Shown here one piece after another: positions 1 through 8,319 of a stretch of 64,000 nt of DNA. Both the position numbers and the translations under genes were made by a program. The notes below the pieces were generated by a model. The model saw only the letters and a program-made list of their open reading frames with translations. It was not told where the DNA came from and did not search any database. How positions within the stretch are numbered: the first letter of the stretch is position 1; each line of letters opens with the position of its first letter. This DNA is from Roseovarius nanhaiticus (GTDB lineage Bacteria; Pseudomonadota; Alphaproteobacteria; Rhodobacterales; Rhodobacteraceae), in NCBI RefSeq assembly GCF_900156535.1, contig NZ_FTNV01000004.1:124001-188000 (forward strand), given 5' to 3'.

Positions 1-371
1 GCTGCAGTATCCGCGATCGTCAGCGTCTGGCGCAGTTGCTCTTCTGCGGATTTCAACTGTGCCAGCTTTGCCTCCAGTTGTCTGTCAGCCGCTTGCAGCG
101 CTTGCTGGCGCGTGGTGATCTCGATCTCCCGTTGTCGGATCTGTGCCTCGCGCGTCTGAAAGCTCTTGAGCATGTCATGCAGATCGTCCTCCGTGGTGCA
201 CGCCTCAGCCGATGCAAGACCTTCAATCTCAGGTGCATCCAATGCGCGCGCCCATGCGCCCCCGACATCGCCGCCCAGCCGCAAAACCGCCGATAGCACC
301 AGCAGGCCTGTCAGCATCGTTAGCGCTCCGCGCATCATCCTGCCGCGTTTGCGGCGCGCTCTTTTGCTCAT
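1..371 (-). CDS. motE: MotE-like flagellar motor protein (3' end beyond window)
   Basis: Reading the minus strand from the ATG at 371 gives an open frame of 123 codons to the window edge, so the C-terminus is missing. A basic N-terminus (KRARRKRGR) is followed by one hydrophobic segment at about residues 12-30. From about residue 70 to the edge there is a long charged coiled coil rich in Q, E and R. This is the architecture of MotE, an envelope protein that in rhizobia acts as a chaperone for the motility protein MotC and carries an MgtE-N-like domain further on, which cannot be seen here. The start overlaps the stop of the upstream gene (ATGA), so the two are probably translationally coupled, in one operon with fliL. 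A generic coiled-coil flagellar protein remains possible. Confidence 0.6.
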   Translation of the reverse strand, partial: MSKRARRKRGRMMRGALTMLTGLLVLSAVLRLGGDVGGAWARALDAPEIEGLASAEACTTEDDLHDMLKSFQTREAQIRQREIEITTRQQALQAADRQLEAKLAQLKSAEEQLRQTLTIADTA

Positions 372-733
372 TGCGACGCTCCAGCAGGGTTGTGGCGGCG
401 AAAAATCGGCCCCAAGGGCGACTTCGCCTCGGGCGATTTTTCGGACTGGGCTGGAAGATCGTGCATCGACGCGACCATCAATTCGAGCCGTTTGGACACG
501 GCTTCTGCCCGTTCGGTCAACGTTTCAAGCGCCTCACCCGATGCTCCGGCGGTGGTTTGAGCGGCCTCCAAAGTCTTGGTCAGATCGTCCACCTGCGCCG
601 AAAGGACCGCGACAGCGCCCCCGACACCGGTTTCAAGATCGTTGAAGCGGCTTAGCCGCCGCCCGAGAATGAAGCAGTAAAATGCAGCACCCAATGCACC
701 CGCCACGAGCAGAATATCGGCAATCAGTTCCAT
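368..733 (-). CDS. DUF6468/MotF-like flagellar membrane protein
   Basis: A 121-residue protein with an N-terminal transmembrane helix (about residues 4-24) and then a predicted coiled coil (about 30-90). The C-terminal tail is Pro/Lys/Ser-rich. Its size, topology and position directly after fliL match DUF6468 proteins and recall MotF of Rhodobacter sphaeroides, a single-pass protein needed for motor rotation. That link rests on context and architecture, not alignment. GAGGG about 8 bases upstream of the ATG is a good ribosome site. Its stop overlaps the start of the motE-like gene, and the fliL stop lies 9 bases before its start, so the three form one leftward operon. Confidence 0.6.
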   Translation of the reverse strand: MELIADILLVAGALGAAFYCFILGRRLSRFNDLETGVGGAVAVLSAQVDDLTKTLEAAQTTAGASGEALETLTERAEAVSKRLELMVASMHDLPAQSEKSPEAKSPLGPIFRRHNPAGASQ

Positions 734-742
734 GTTAGGCCC

Positions 743-1243
743 TCAGTTAAGTACGAATTCCATGATCAGCAGATCGTTGATCCGCCCTTCTCCCACTACG
801 ATCTGCGCACGCCGCAACATGTGCCCGCGCAATCGGACCAGCGCGGCTTTGTCCGTCAAATCAGCCAGCTCCAGCGCGCGCAGATACGAGTTGAGAACGT
901 CGACAACGCGCGGCATGAGATGCTCGACATCCGTTCGGTAGGCGGGCGTCACTTCAAGCTGTGCGCGAAATCGCAGATGCTTGCCTGTGGCACCGTTTCC
1001 CAACGAGATCACAAGCGGCTCAATCGCCACGTATTCTACGTCCGGCAAATCTTCGACGCTCGCCTGCGCGTCCGTCTCCGCGGGCACTGATGCAGCAAGC
1101 GATTCGGCGCCCATGATCAGGCCCGACCACACCGCATAAAATCCGCCGCCAGCACCTGCCAGCGCCAACACAAGCCCGATGATCAAGGGCTTTTTAGAGC
1201 GTTTTACCGGAGCTTCGCCCGTGTCTTCTTTGGTCACCGCCAT
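743..1243 (-). CDS. fliL: Flagellar basal body-associated protein FliL
   Basis: FliL is a single-pass inner-membrane protein that rings the stator and modulates motor torque. The 166-residue product has a short basic cytoplasmic tail (VKRSKKP), a transmembrane helix at about residues 18-38 with the Ala/Gly-rich pattern typical of FliL, and a periplasmic domain. That domain contains VEYVAIEPLVISLG and ends VVGEGRINDLLIMEFVLN, both FliL-like. The frame is open further upstream, but the ATG at 1243 is preferred: it has GAGG 8 bases before it and gives the usual family length. It is divergent from fliF, with a 122-base shared control region. Confidence 0.92.
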   Translation of the reverse strand: MAVTKEDTGEAPVKRSKKPLIIGLVLALAGAGGGFYAVWSGLIMGAESLAASVPAETDAQASVEDLPDVEYVAIEPLVISLGNGATGKHLRFRAQLEVTPAYRTDVEHLMPRVVDVLNSYLRALELADLTDKAALVRLRGHMLRRAQIVVGEGRINDLLIMEFVLN

Positions 1244-1287
1244 TGTCTGAACCTCATTCATGTCCGAACCAACATAACCGTCAGGCA

Positions 1288-1302
1288 CTAACCGATTATT
1301 AA
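1288..1302. promoter_or_regulatory. Candidate CtrA-binding site between fliL and fliF
   Basis: CTAA, seven bases, then TTAA, one mismatch from the alphaproteobacterial CtrA consensus TTAA-N7-TTAA. It lies between the divergent fliL and fliF starts, where it could control both. CtrA regulates flagellar genes in several Rhodobacterales; binding here is inferred. Confidence 0.4.
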
Positions 1303-1365
1303 GGCTGATAAGCGAAACATGACCCCAACGTCCGGCAGAACGCGGGACATGAGGAGGCAAAGAAA

Positions 1366-2982
1366 TTGCAGAATATCGCGACCCTTTGGACCACTCTGGA
1401 TCCGCGCAGACGCATCATCATCATCTTGGCAGGGATCGCGATGTTCGCGGCGGTTCTGGGTCTGTCCCGCATGGCGACGGCGCCCTCGCTCAACCTGCTC
1501 TACGCGGGTCTGGAGAGCGGCCCCGCGGGCGAGGTCGTGCGGGCGCTGGAGCAGCGTGGCGTCACATATGAAGTGCGCGGCGGCGCGATCTTTGTCGATT
1601 CGGCTCAGCGCGACACGCTTCGCATGACACTGGCCAGCGAGGGACTGCCCAGCAATTCCAGCCAGGGATACGAGTTGCTCGATACCCTGTCCGGGTTTGG
1701 CACGACCTCGCAGATGTTCGACGCGGCTTATTGGCGCGCGAAAGAGGGCGAATTGGCGCGGACCATTGTGTCAAACCCCGCGATTGTGGCCGCTCGGGTA
1801 CATATCGCCAATACCGGCTCAAACCCATTTCAGCGGGACGTGCGTTCGACCGCCTCGGTCATGATCACTTCCGCGGGGGGCGATTTACCCGCGAAACAGG
1901 CGCAAGCGCTCAAGTTTCTGGTGGCCAGCGCAGTCGCCGGACTTACTGCCGATGACGTGTCGATCATCGATAGCAGCGGCGGTTTGATCGGCGGCGCGGA
2001 AGAGGCTCCGAGCAACGCGGGCGAGGATCGCTCGGACGCGCTGAGACAACGTGTGCAGCGTTTGCTGGAAGCGCGCGTAGGGCCAGGAAACGCTGTCGTC
2101 GAGGTCAGCGTGGACACCGTCAAGACGACAGAAATGATCCGCGAAAAGACCATCGATCCAGACAGCCGCGTTGCCATCAGCATCGATACCGAAGAGCGCA
2201 CGAACTCCGCATCTGATGAAGGCGGCGGCGACGTGACGGTTGCGTCGAATCTGCCCGATGGTGACGGCGCGGGCGGCGATGGCTCCAGCAGTCAGACCAA
2301 CGAGACACGCGAGCGGATCAACTATGAAGTCTCTCAGACCGAGCGCGAGATCACGCAAGCGCCTGGCGCGATCAAACGCCTAAGCGTTGCGGTTCTCGTA
2401 AACGGGACGGTCGCAGCAGGCGCGGACGGCGCAGAGAATTTTCAGCCGCGCTCGGACGCCGAAATGGAAGCGCTGCGCGATCTGGTCGCGTCCGCCGTGG
2501 GATATGACGAGACGCGCGGCGACGTGATAACCCTGAAATCTCTTCAGTTCGAGCCGCTGACAGTGTCCGGGACCGCCGCGGCTCCGTCCTTTTGGAGCAC
2601 ACTTGGACTCGACGTGCTGTCCCTGATTCAGGCCGCAGTTCTGGCAATCGTGGCACTGATCCTCGGCCTCTTTGTCATTCGGCCCATCCTGTCACCACCG
2701 CGTACGGCCAGCACGCCGGCGCTCGCGGCCCCCGGGACAGCCAACCAGGCTGCACCCGACGCCAAAGAGCAGGCTCCGCAAGCTTCGCTCACCGGCGAGA
2801 TCGACACTTCGGACATGGACGAGGCGAGCTTGCCGGTCGTGTCGGGCCGCAGCGCCATCACTGCCAGTCAGGCAGCAGGTGAGGATCCGGTCGCGCGCCT
2901 GCGCGGTATGATTTCGGGCCGCCAGGAAGAAACTGTCGAAATCCTGCGTACATGGCTTGAAGGCGAAGAGGAGAGCGCATGA
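1366..2982 (+). CDS. fliF: Flagellar MS-ring protein FliF
   Basis: FliF forms the MS ring in the inner membrane, on which the rotor and export gate assemble. The 538-residue product has a first transmembrane helix at about 17-35 and a periplasmic ring-building region. That region includes KEGELARTIVSNPAIVAARVHIA and an acidic Gly/Ser-rich linker at about 285-320. A second helix lies at about 415-440, followed by a cytoplasmic tail ending LRTWLEGEEE, the FliG-binding end. The start is a TTG at 1366, supported by GAGGAGG at 1351-1357 with 8-base spacing; no better ATG is available. The stop overlaps the next start (ATGA). Confidence 0.95.
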   Translation: MQNIATLWTTLDPRRRIIIILAGIAMFAAVLGLSRMATAPSLNLLYAGLESGPAGEVVRALEQRGVTYEVRGGAIFVDSAQRDTLRMTLASEGLPSNSSQGYELLDTLSGFGTTSQMFDAAYWRAKEGELARTIVSNPAIVAARVHIANTGSNPFQRDVRSTASVMITSAGGDLPAKQAQALKFLVASAVAGLTADDVSIIDSSGGLIGGAEEAPSNAGEDRSDALRQRVQRLLEARVGPGNAVVEVSVDTVKTTEMIREKTIDPDSRVAISIDTEERTNSASDEGGGDVTVASNLPDGDGAGGDGSSSQTNETRERINYEVSQTEREITQAPGAIKRLSVAVLVNGTVAAGADGAENFQPRSDAEMEALRDLVASAVGYDETRGDVITLKSLQFEPLTVSGTAAAPSFWSTLGLDVLSLIQAAVLAIVALILGLFVIRPILSPPRTASTPALAAPGTANQAAPDAKEQAPQASLTGEIDTSDMDEASLPVVSGRSAITASQAAGEDPVARLRGMISGRQEETVEILRTWLEGEEESA

Positions 2983-3569
2983 TGAGCATCGCCCATTTGC
3001 TGGAAGATTTCGGAACGGAACTTGGCGATATATCTCTTACGATCAGCGATGCCACACTCGAACAAGAGCGCATCGACGCTTATGAAAACGGTTACAAGGC
3101 AGGCTGGCAAGATGCCGTCAAGGCCGCTAGCGAAGATGCCGATCGCGTCGGTTCGGATTTTGCAGGCAATCTGCAGGATATCTCATTCACCTTGGCCGAG
3201 GCTCAGCGCGATCTGCTGGCCACCTTGCGCCCGCTCCTTACCGGAATGGTCGAAAGCGTCCTGCCGCATTTGGCACATCGCACCATTGGCGATCACGTCG
3301 TTCAAACGATCGAGCGGATGGCCCAGACCGCGATGCAGGGCCCACTGCGACTGGTGACGGCGCCTGGAAATGCCGACGCATTGCAGACCCTGATCGAAGA
3401 CCGCGAGATGACTGACACCACGGTCGAGATCGAGCCGTCACTGGGTGAAGGTCAGATCCACATCCGGGCGACTGGTAGTGAGCAGGAGATCGATCTGGAC
3501 GCCGTCCTGGCGCAGATCGACACCGCTCTCTCCGGCTTTTTCGAAGAACACCAAAAGGACATTGCATGA
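2979..3569 (+). CDS. fliH: Flagellar assembly protein FliH-like
   Basis: A 196-residue acidic protein, helical at the N-terminus (repeated E/D/A-rich segments, with ENGYKAGWQDAV typical of FliH). Its compact C-terminal half (QGPLRLVTAPGNADAL...GEGQIHIRATGSEQEID) matches the FliH/YscL fold. FliH regulates the export ATPase FliI and docks it at the rotor through FliN. Its position between fliF and fliN supports the call, although the family is poorly conserved in sequence. It is coupled at both ends by 4-base overlaps. fliG and fliI are not in this window. Confidence 0.78.
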   Translation: MMSIAHLLEDFGTELGDISLTISDATLEQERIDAYENGYKAGWQDAVKAASEDADRVGSDFAGNLQDISFTLAEAQRDLLATLRPLLTGMVESVLPHLAHRTIGDHVVQTIERMAQTAMQGPLRLVTAPGNADALQTLIEDREMTDTTVEIEPSLGEGQIHIRATGSEQEIDLDAVLAQIDTALSGFFEEHQKDIA

Positions 3570-3865
3570 TGGATAGCTCCACCGATTCCCCAAGCCGCCA
3601 GCCCGAGGCGACAAACCCGTTTTCGTCGGTTCCGATCGAGATCACGATCTCGGTCGGCAAGGCGCGCCCACTGATCCGCGACCTGCTCAAGCTGGGCAAG
3701 GACGCCGTGCTACCGCTGGACAAGCGCGTTGACGATCCGGTCGAGCTCTATGTCGGCGACCGCCTGATCGCGCGTGGCGAGTTGGAGGAACTGGAGGGCG
3801 ATCAGAAGGGCCAGCTTGCGGTACGCCTCACCGAAGTCGCCGATCTAAAGGACGGCATCGCATGA
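3566..3865 (+). CDS. fliN: Flagellar motor switch protein FliN
   Basis: A 99-residue protein made almost entirely of a SpoA/FliN domain. It shows VPIEITISVGKARPLIRDLLKLGKDAVLPL, then DDPVELYVGDRLIARGEL, the hallmark of FliN. FliN forms the lower part of the cytoplasmic C-ring and helps bring FliH/FliI to the export gate. The first ~20 residues are a disordered Ser/Pro-rich leader. Start and stop overlap the neighbouring genes by four bases, so fliF-H-N-P is one tightly coupled operon. fliM is not adjacent. Confidence 0.93.
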   Translation: MMDSSTDSPSRQPEATNPFSSVPIEITISVGKARPLIRDLLKLGKDAVLPLDKRVDDPVELYVGDRLIARGELEELEGDQKGQLAVRLTEVADLKDGIA

Positions 3866-4590
3866 TGAGAGCCCTCGCGCTGGCGACAATCACGCTGGCG
3901 GTCTTAGCTGGTCCCGCAGCCGCGCAAGACTTGTCCTTGTCGCTCGACGGCGATGGTTCCCTCTCGGCGCGGACCCTGCAATTGCTTGCACTGATCACGG
4001 TTCTCAGTCTTGCGCCCGGGCTGGCGATCATGATCACCTGCTTTCCGTTCATGGTGACGGTTTTGGGCATCCTGCGCCAAGGCATCGGGCTTCAGCAGTC
4101 GCCGCCAAATATGCTGATCGTCAGCCTTGCGCTGTTTCTCACCTATTTCGTGATGGAGCCCGTCTTCATGATCGCCTGGGAGCAGGGGATCGAGCCCTTG
4201 CTTAATGAGACGATTGCGGTCGAGGAGGCCGTCACCAGAACGCTCGAGCCGTTTCGCACATTCATGGCAGGGCGCCTCGACGGAGATACATTTGCCGCCA
4301 TGGCCGCCTTGAGGCCGGATGCGAATGGCATCGCGCCCGGCCCCGACGCCCCCCTGTCGGTGCTGATTCCCAGCTTTCTTCTGTCTGAAATCGCGCGGGC
4401 GTTCCAGATCGGCTTTCTGGTCTTTTTGCCCTTTCTGATCATCGACCTCGTTGTCGCGGCCATCCTGATGTCCATGGGCATGATGATGGTCCCGCCCGCC
4501 ATCGTGTCGCTGCCCTTCAAACTGGCGTTTTTCGTCATCGCGGATGGCTGGTCCCTTATCGCGGGCAGTCTGGTGAGGGGCTATTTCTGA
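3862..4590 (+). CDS. fliP: Flagellar export gate protein FliP
   Basis: FliP is a core subunit of the type III export gate. The 242-residue product starts with a cleavable-looking signal peptide (about 1-21, ending GPAAAQ), as usual for flagellar FliP. It is followed by LSLAPGLAIMITCFPFMVTVLGILRQGIG and LQQSPPNMLIVSLALFLTYFVM, the strongly conserved N-terminal half. After a periplasmic loop come SFLLSEIARAFQIGFLVFLPFLIIDLVVAAILMSMGMMM and PPAIVSLPFKLAFFVIADGW. Length is normal. The last 10 bases overlap the 3' end of the convergent glpR gene. Confidence 0.97.
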   Translation: MMRALALATITLAVLAGPAAAQDLSLSLDGDGSLSARTLQLLALITVLSLAPGLAIMITCFPFMVTVLGILRQGIGLQQSPPNMLIVSLALFLTYFVMEPVFMIAWEQGIEPLLNETIAVEEAVTRTLEPFRTFMAGRLDGDTFAAMAALRPDANGIAPGPDAPLSVLIPSFLLSEIARAFQIGFLVFLPFLIIDLVVAAILMSMGMMMVPPAIVSLPFKLAFFVIADGWSLIAGSLVRGYF

Positions 4591-5366
4591 GCTAGCTCGC
4601 TCTTCTGCGCACCGACGACAATTTGGGTATTCCAGCCGGCGCAGCGCGCTGCCAGCGGCGCGGCCGGTGCGATGTCCGTAAACAACTGATCAATCTCTTC
4701 AAGCGACGCGATCCTCGCCGGTGCCGTTCGCTTGAACTTGCTCTGATCGGCAACCAGCATCCTGTGCCGCGAGCGCGCGAGGACCGCGTGGCTGACGCCG
4801 ACCTCCTGCACGTCGAAATCAAGAATATCGCCATCCGGGTCGATGGCTGAACAGCCTATGATGCCGATATCGAACTTGAATTGAAGGATCGCATCCTTGG
4901 TGATGTCACCGATCAAACCGCCATCGGCACGGCGCAACGAGCCGCCCGTGACGATGACCTCGCAATCGGTATTCTGTGCCAAAATATTGGCCACGTTCAT
5001 GTTGTTCGTGACGACCAGCAGGTTGCGGTGGTGTATCAGTTCGGCGGCAACCGCTTCGGTGCTGGTGCCGATATTCAGGAAGATGGCACAATCCTCTGGA
5101 ATCTGCGCCGCGCAGGCGCGAGCGATGGCGCGCTTGCCATCCGCGTTGATGCGTCGCCGCTCTTGATAGCCGATATTTACCGTGCCCGACGGCAGCACCG
5201 CGCCGCCATGCACCCGCTCCAGCCGGCCCGCATCCGCGAGATCCGATAGATCGCGCCTGATGGTCTGAAGCGTGACGCCAAAATACTCGGCCAGATGCTC
5301 GACCGTCACCTTGCCGTCCCGCCGCGCGAGGTCAAGGATTTCGGGGTAACGTATCGTCTGGGACAT
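4581..5366 (-). CDS. glpR: DeoR-family regulator, probable glycerol-3-phosphate repressor GlpR
   Basis: A 261-residue DeoR-family protein. The N-terminal winged helix-turn-helix (about residues 3-55) contains GKVTVEHLAEYFGVTLQTIRRDL. The C-terminal sugar-phosphate sensor domain shows FLNIGTSTEAVAAEL, VVTNNMN and GGSLRRADGGLIGD, the ligand-binding loops. Divergent placement next to glpD and the glycerol importer makes repression by loss of glycerol-3-phosphate the natural role. The ATG at 5366 has GGAA upstream, while the longer GTG start at 5387 lacks a ribosome site. The 3' end overlaps fliP by 10 bases in convergent orientation. Confidence 0.88.
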   Translation of the reverse strand: MSQTIRYPEILDLARRDGKVTVEHLAEYFGVTLQTIRRDLSDLADAGRLERVHGGAVLPSGTVNIGYQERRRINADGKRAIARACAAQIPEDCAIFLNIGTSTEAVAAELIHHRNLLVVTNNMNVANILAQNTDCEVIVTGGSLRRADGGLIGDITKDAILQFKFDIGIIGCSAIDPDGDILDFDVQEVGVSHAVLARSRHRMLVADQSKFKRTAPARIASLEEIDQLFTDIAPAAPLAARCAGWNTQIVVGAQKSELAQK

Positions 5367-5526
5367 CTGCGGTTCCGATTTGGCCACTGCGCGTAAATGT
5401 GCGCTTTTACACTGTTATCCGCAAGATGCGCGAAGAGCGGGCTTCCGGTGCGTCGGAGCGGGCCGTTTTCAGCATGAAAACACGTCAACCCGGTTGAATT
5501 GGGACCTCAAGCAAAATTTAATTCAT

Positions 5527-5553
5527 CGATTGATCGAAATCGAAAAAAAGCGA
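5527..5553. promoter_or_regulatory. Candidate GlpR operator (repeated CGA(A) half-sites)
   Basis: Four CGA-starting half-sites occur at 5527, 5535, 5541 and 5551, three of them CGAA, in an AT-rich stretch between glpR and glpD. DeoR-family repressors of glycerol operons typically bind repeats of TTCG/CGAA. A TTTTCG follows at about 5579. The position would allow repression of glpD and autoregulation. Confidence 0.35.
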
Positions 5554-5622
5554 AGGCAAGCCCTGTTCTTTTCGCACCCCTTTGCTAGGCTGCATCGAAC
5601 TGTGGCGAGATGCGGGGGATAC

Positions 5623-7218
5623 GTGGTTCGCGAGGAGGAGGTCTGCGATCTGTTCGTGATCGGCGGCGGCATCAACGGATGCGGCGTCGCCCGCGACGCT
5701 GCGGGCCGTGGCCTGACCGTAACGCTGGCCGAGATGTCGGACCTGGCGTCTGCCACGTCCTCGGCCTCGACCAAACTTTTTCATGGCGGTCTGCGCTATC
5801 TCGAATATTTCGAATTCCGCCTTGTCCGCGAAAGCCTGATCGAGCGCGAGACGCTGTTGCGTGCCATGCCGCACATCTCGTGGCCAATGCGCTTTGTGCT
5901 GCCCTACCACAAAGACATGCGCTTCGAAGGCGACACGCCAACGTCGAAACTGCTGAACGGCGTGATGCCTTGGATGCGCGGGCGCAGGCCCGCTTGGCTG
6001 ATCCGGCTGGGGCTGTTCCTCTATGATCATCTGGGCGGGCGCAAAATCCTGCCCGGCACATCAACGGTCGACCTGATGTCGTCCCCCGAAGGGCGCGCGC
6101 TGCAAGAGCGGTTTACCAAAGCCTATGAATATTCCGATTGCTGGGTCGAGGACTCGCGCCTCGTCGTGCTGAACGCCCGCGATGCCGAGGCGCGCGGCGC
6201 TCGGATCATGACCCGCACGCGCGTTGTTTCGGCAAAGCAGGAGGATGGCATCTGGTCGATCACGACCGAGGACGCGGACACAAAGAAGACGCGCGTCACG
6301 CGCGCCCGCATGATTGTCAATGCGGGCGGCCCTTGGGTAGGTGACGTCATCCGCGATACGGTGCATTCACACAGCAAAGACAGCGTGCGCCTCGTGCGCG
6401 GCAGCCATATCGTGACGCGCCGGCTCTTCGATCACGACAAGTGCTACTTCTTTCAGGGCACCGACGGGCGTATCATGTTCGCCATCCCCTACGAAACGGA
6501 TTTCACCCTCATCGGCACCACAGATCAGGAGCACGAAGATCCTACTCAGCCGCCCGTCTGCACCGAAGCCGAGAAGGACTATATGGTCAGCTTCGTGAAC
6601 CAGTACCTGGCCGATCCAATCTCGGTTGACGATATCGTCTGGACCTATTCTGGCGTTCGTCCGCTTTACGACGATGGCGCGTCCTCGGCGACCGCCGCGA
6701 CACGGGACTATACCTTGAAAATGGATCACAGCGCTGGCGCTCCGGTCATCAACATCTTTGGTGGCAAGATCACCACCTATCGCCGTCTCGCTGAGGGCGT
6801 GATGGAATTGGTGGGCGAAGAAGTCCCCGATCTCGCACCCGCATGGACCGCGGGCGTCGCTTTGCCTGGCGGCGATTTCGCCGTCTCCGAGGTAGAGAGC
6901 CGGATTTCGGATCTGGCCCGTGCCAATCCGTTCCTGAGCGACGCATGGGCCCGCCGCCTGATCCGCGCCTACGGAACCGAGGCGCAAGAAGTGTTAGGCG
7001 CGGTCAAGCAACGCTCCGATCTTGGCCAGGATTTCGGCGCGACGCTGACGGCAGCCGAGGTCGACTGGCTAATGGATCGAGAATACGCGCGCAGCGCCGA
7101 TGATGTGCTTTGGCGCCGTACCAAGCTGGGCCTGCGCCTGTCAAAGGAACAGTCTACCGCATTGCAGGATTACATGACCCGCCGCAGCGTCCGCGCAGCT
7201 TCGGCAGCCGCCGAATAA
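5623..7218 (+). CDS. glpD: Aerobic glycerol-3-phosphate dehydrogenase GlpD
   Basis: This FAD enzyme of the inner membrane oxidises glycerol-3-phosphate to dihydroxyacetone phosphate and passes electrons to quinone. The dinucleotide motif DLFVIGGGINGCGVARDAAGRGL is at the very N-terminus. It is followed by TSSASTKLFHGGLRYLE, the GlpD signature, and later INIFGGKITTYRRLAEGVM. The frame is open from 5380, but homologues start just before the GGGING motif. The GTG at 5623, preceded by a G-rich ribosome site at 5613-5618, gives 531 residues, the usual length; GTG at 5602 is an alternative. It is the first gene of the rightward glp operon. Confidence 0.95.
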   Translation: MVREEEVCDLFVIGGGINGCGVARDAAGRGLTVTLAEMSDLASATSSASTKLFHGGLRYLEYFEFRLVRESLIERETLLRAMPHISWPMRFVLPYHKDMRFEGDTPTSKLLNGVMPWMRGRRPAWLIRLGLFLYDHLGGRKILPGTSTVDLMSSPEGRALQERFTKAYEYSDCWVEDSRLVVLNARDAEARGARIMTRTRVVSAKQEDGIWSITTEDADTKKTRVTRARMIVNAGGPWVGDVIRDTVHSHSKDSVRLVRGSHIVTRRLFDHDKCYFFQGTDGRIMFAIPYETDFTLIGTTDQEHEDPTQPPVCTEAEKDYMVSFVNQYLADPISVDDIVWTYSGVRPLYDDGASSATAATRDYTLKMDHSAGAPVINIFGGKITTYRRLAEGVMELVGEEVPDLAPAWTAGVALPGGDFAVSEVESRISDLARANPFLSDAWARRLIRAYGTEAQEVLGAVKQRSDLGQDFGATLTAAEVDWLMDREYARSADDVLWRRTKLGLRLSKEQSTALQDYMTRRSVRAASAAAE

Positions 7219-7236
7219 TCCAAGGGAGAACCGATC

Positions 7237-8319
7237 GTGACACTCGAGCTCGACAAGGTGACGCATGAGGTCGGCGGGCGCGCCCATATTCACGAGACGT
7301 CGCTAACGCTTGAGAAGGGCACAATGAACGTGCTGCTTGGCCCAACCCTTGCCGGCAAGACGTCGCTCATGCGCCTGATGGCGGGCCTTGATCAGCCGAC
7401 ATCGGGCCGCATCATCTGGAACGGTGATGACGTGACCGGCCAGCGTGTGCAGGACCGCAAGATCGCCATGGTCTATCAGCAATTCATCAATTATCCGTCG
7501 ATGTCAGTCTATGACAACATCGCGTCGCCGATGCGGCTGATGGGCATCGCCAAGGATGAGATCGACCGCCGCGTCCGCGAGACTGCCGATCTGATGCAAC
7601 TCGGCCCAATGCTTAAGCGCAAACCGCTCGAATTGTCGGGCGGCCAGCAACAGCGTTGCGCACTGGCCCGCGCATTGGTCAAGAATGCGGGCCTCGTGCT
7701 ACTGGACGAGCCTCTGGCCAATTTGGACTACAAGTTGCGAGAGGAACTGCGCGCCGAGATTCCGCGGATCTTCGAAGCGTCCGGCGCCATTTTCGTTTAT
7801 GCCACGACCGAACCCGAAGAGGCCCTGCTACTAGGCGGCAATTGCGCGACGCTTTGGGAAGGGCGCGTGACCCAATTTGGCCCAACGGCGCAGGTTTACC
7901 GCAAACCCGCAGACGCCACGACCGCGCGCGTCTTTTCCGATCCGCCGATGAATTTCCTGACATTGGAAAAACGTGGCGACACGATGCGCCACGATCGCGA
8001 CGATTTCAGCGCCGCGAGCCTTGGCCGCGACCTTCCCGATGGAACATATATGGCGGGATTTCGGCCCAATCATCTCAAACTCGAGGCGTCCGAGGGCGCG
8101 ATCCGCTTTGATACGGTGCTGAACGTGACCGAGATTACCGGCTCGGAAACTTTCGTGCATCTTGATCACGGGGCGGCCCGATGGGTCGGGCTGATCCACG
8201 GATTGCGTGATCTGAAATCGGGACAGGCACTGCCGGTCTATCTGGATCCGTCCTGCATCTATCTCTTTGCCCAGAACGGCGCACTGGTCGCGTCGGCGGC
8301 CTATGCGGAGGCCGCGTAG
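7237..8319 (+). CDS. glpS: Glycerol ABC importer, ATP-binding subunit GlpS
   Basis: A 360-residue sugar-type importer ATPase with an ABC domain (about 1-235) and a C-terminal regulatory OB-like domain (about 270-350). Walker A is GPTLAGKT, the signature LSGGQQQR is canonical, and Walker B is LVLLDEPLANLD. Together with GlpT it forms the heterodimeric ATPase pair of the glycerol importer described in Rhizobium leguminosarum. The switch region reads YATTEPEEAL, with Thr where His is usual. It starts at GTG 7237 with AGGGAG upstream and abuts glpT with no spacer. Confidence 0.9.
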   Translation: MTLELDKVTHEVGGRAHIHETSLTLEKGTMNVLLGPTLAGKTSLMRLMAGLDQPTSGRIIWNGDDVTGQRVQDRKIAMVYQQFINYPSMSVYDNIASPMRLMGIAKDEIDRRVRETADLMQLGPMLKRKPLELSGGQQQRCALARALVKNAGLVLLDEPLANLDYKLREELRAEIPRIFEASGAIFVYATTEPEEALLLGGNCATLWEGRVTQFGPTAQVYRKPADATTARVFSDPPMNFLTLEKRGDTMRHDRDDFSAASLGRDLPDGTYMAGFRPNHLKLEASEGAIRFDTVLNVTEITGSETFVHLDHGAARWVGLIHGLRDLKSGQALPVYLDPSCIYLFAQNGALVASAAYAEAA

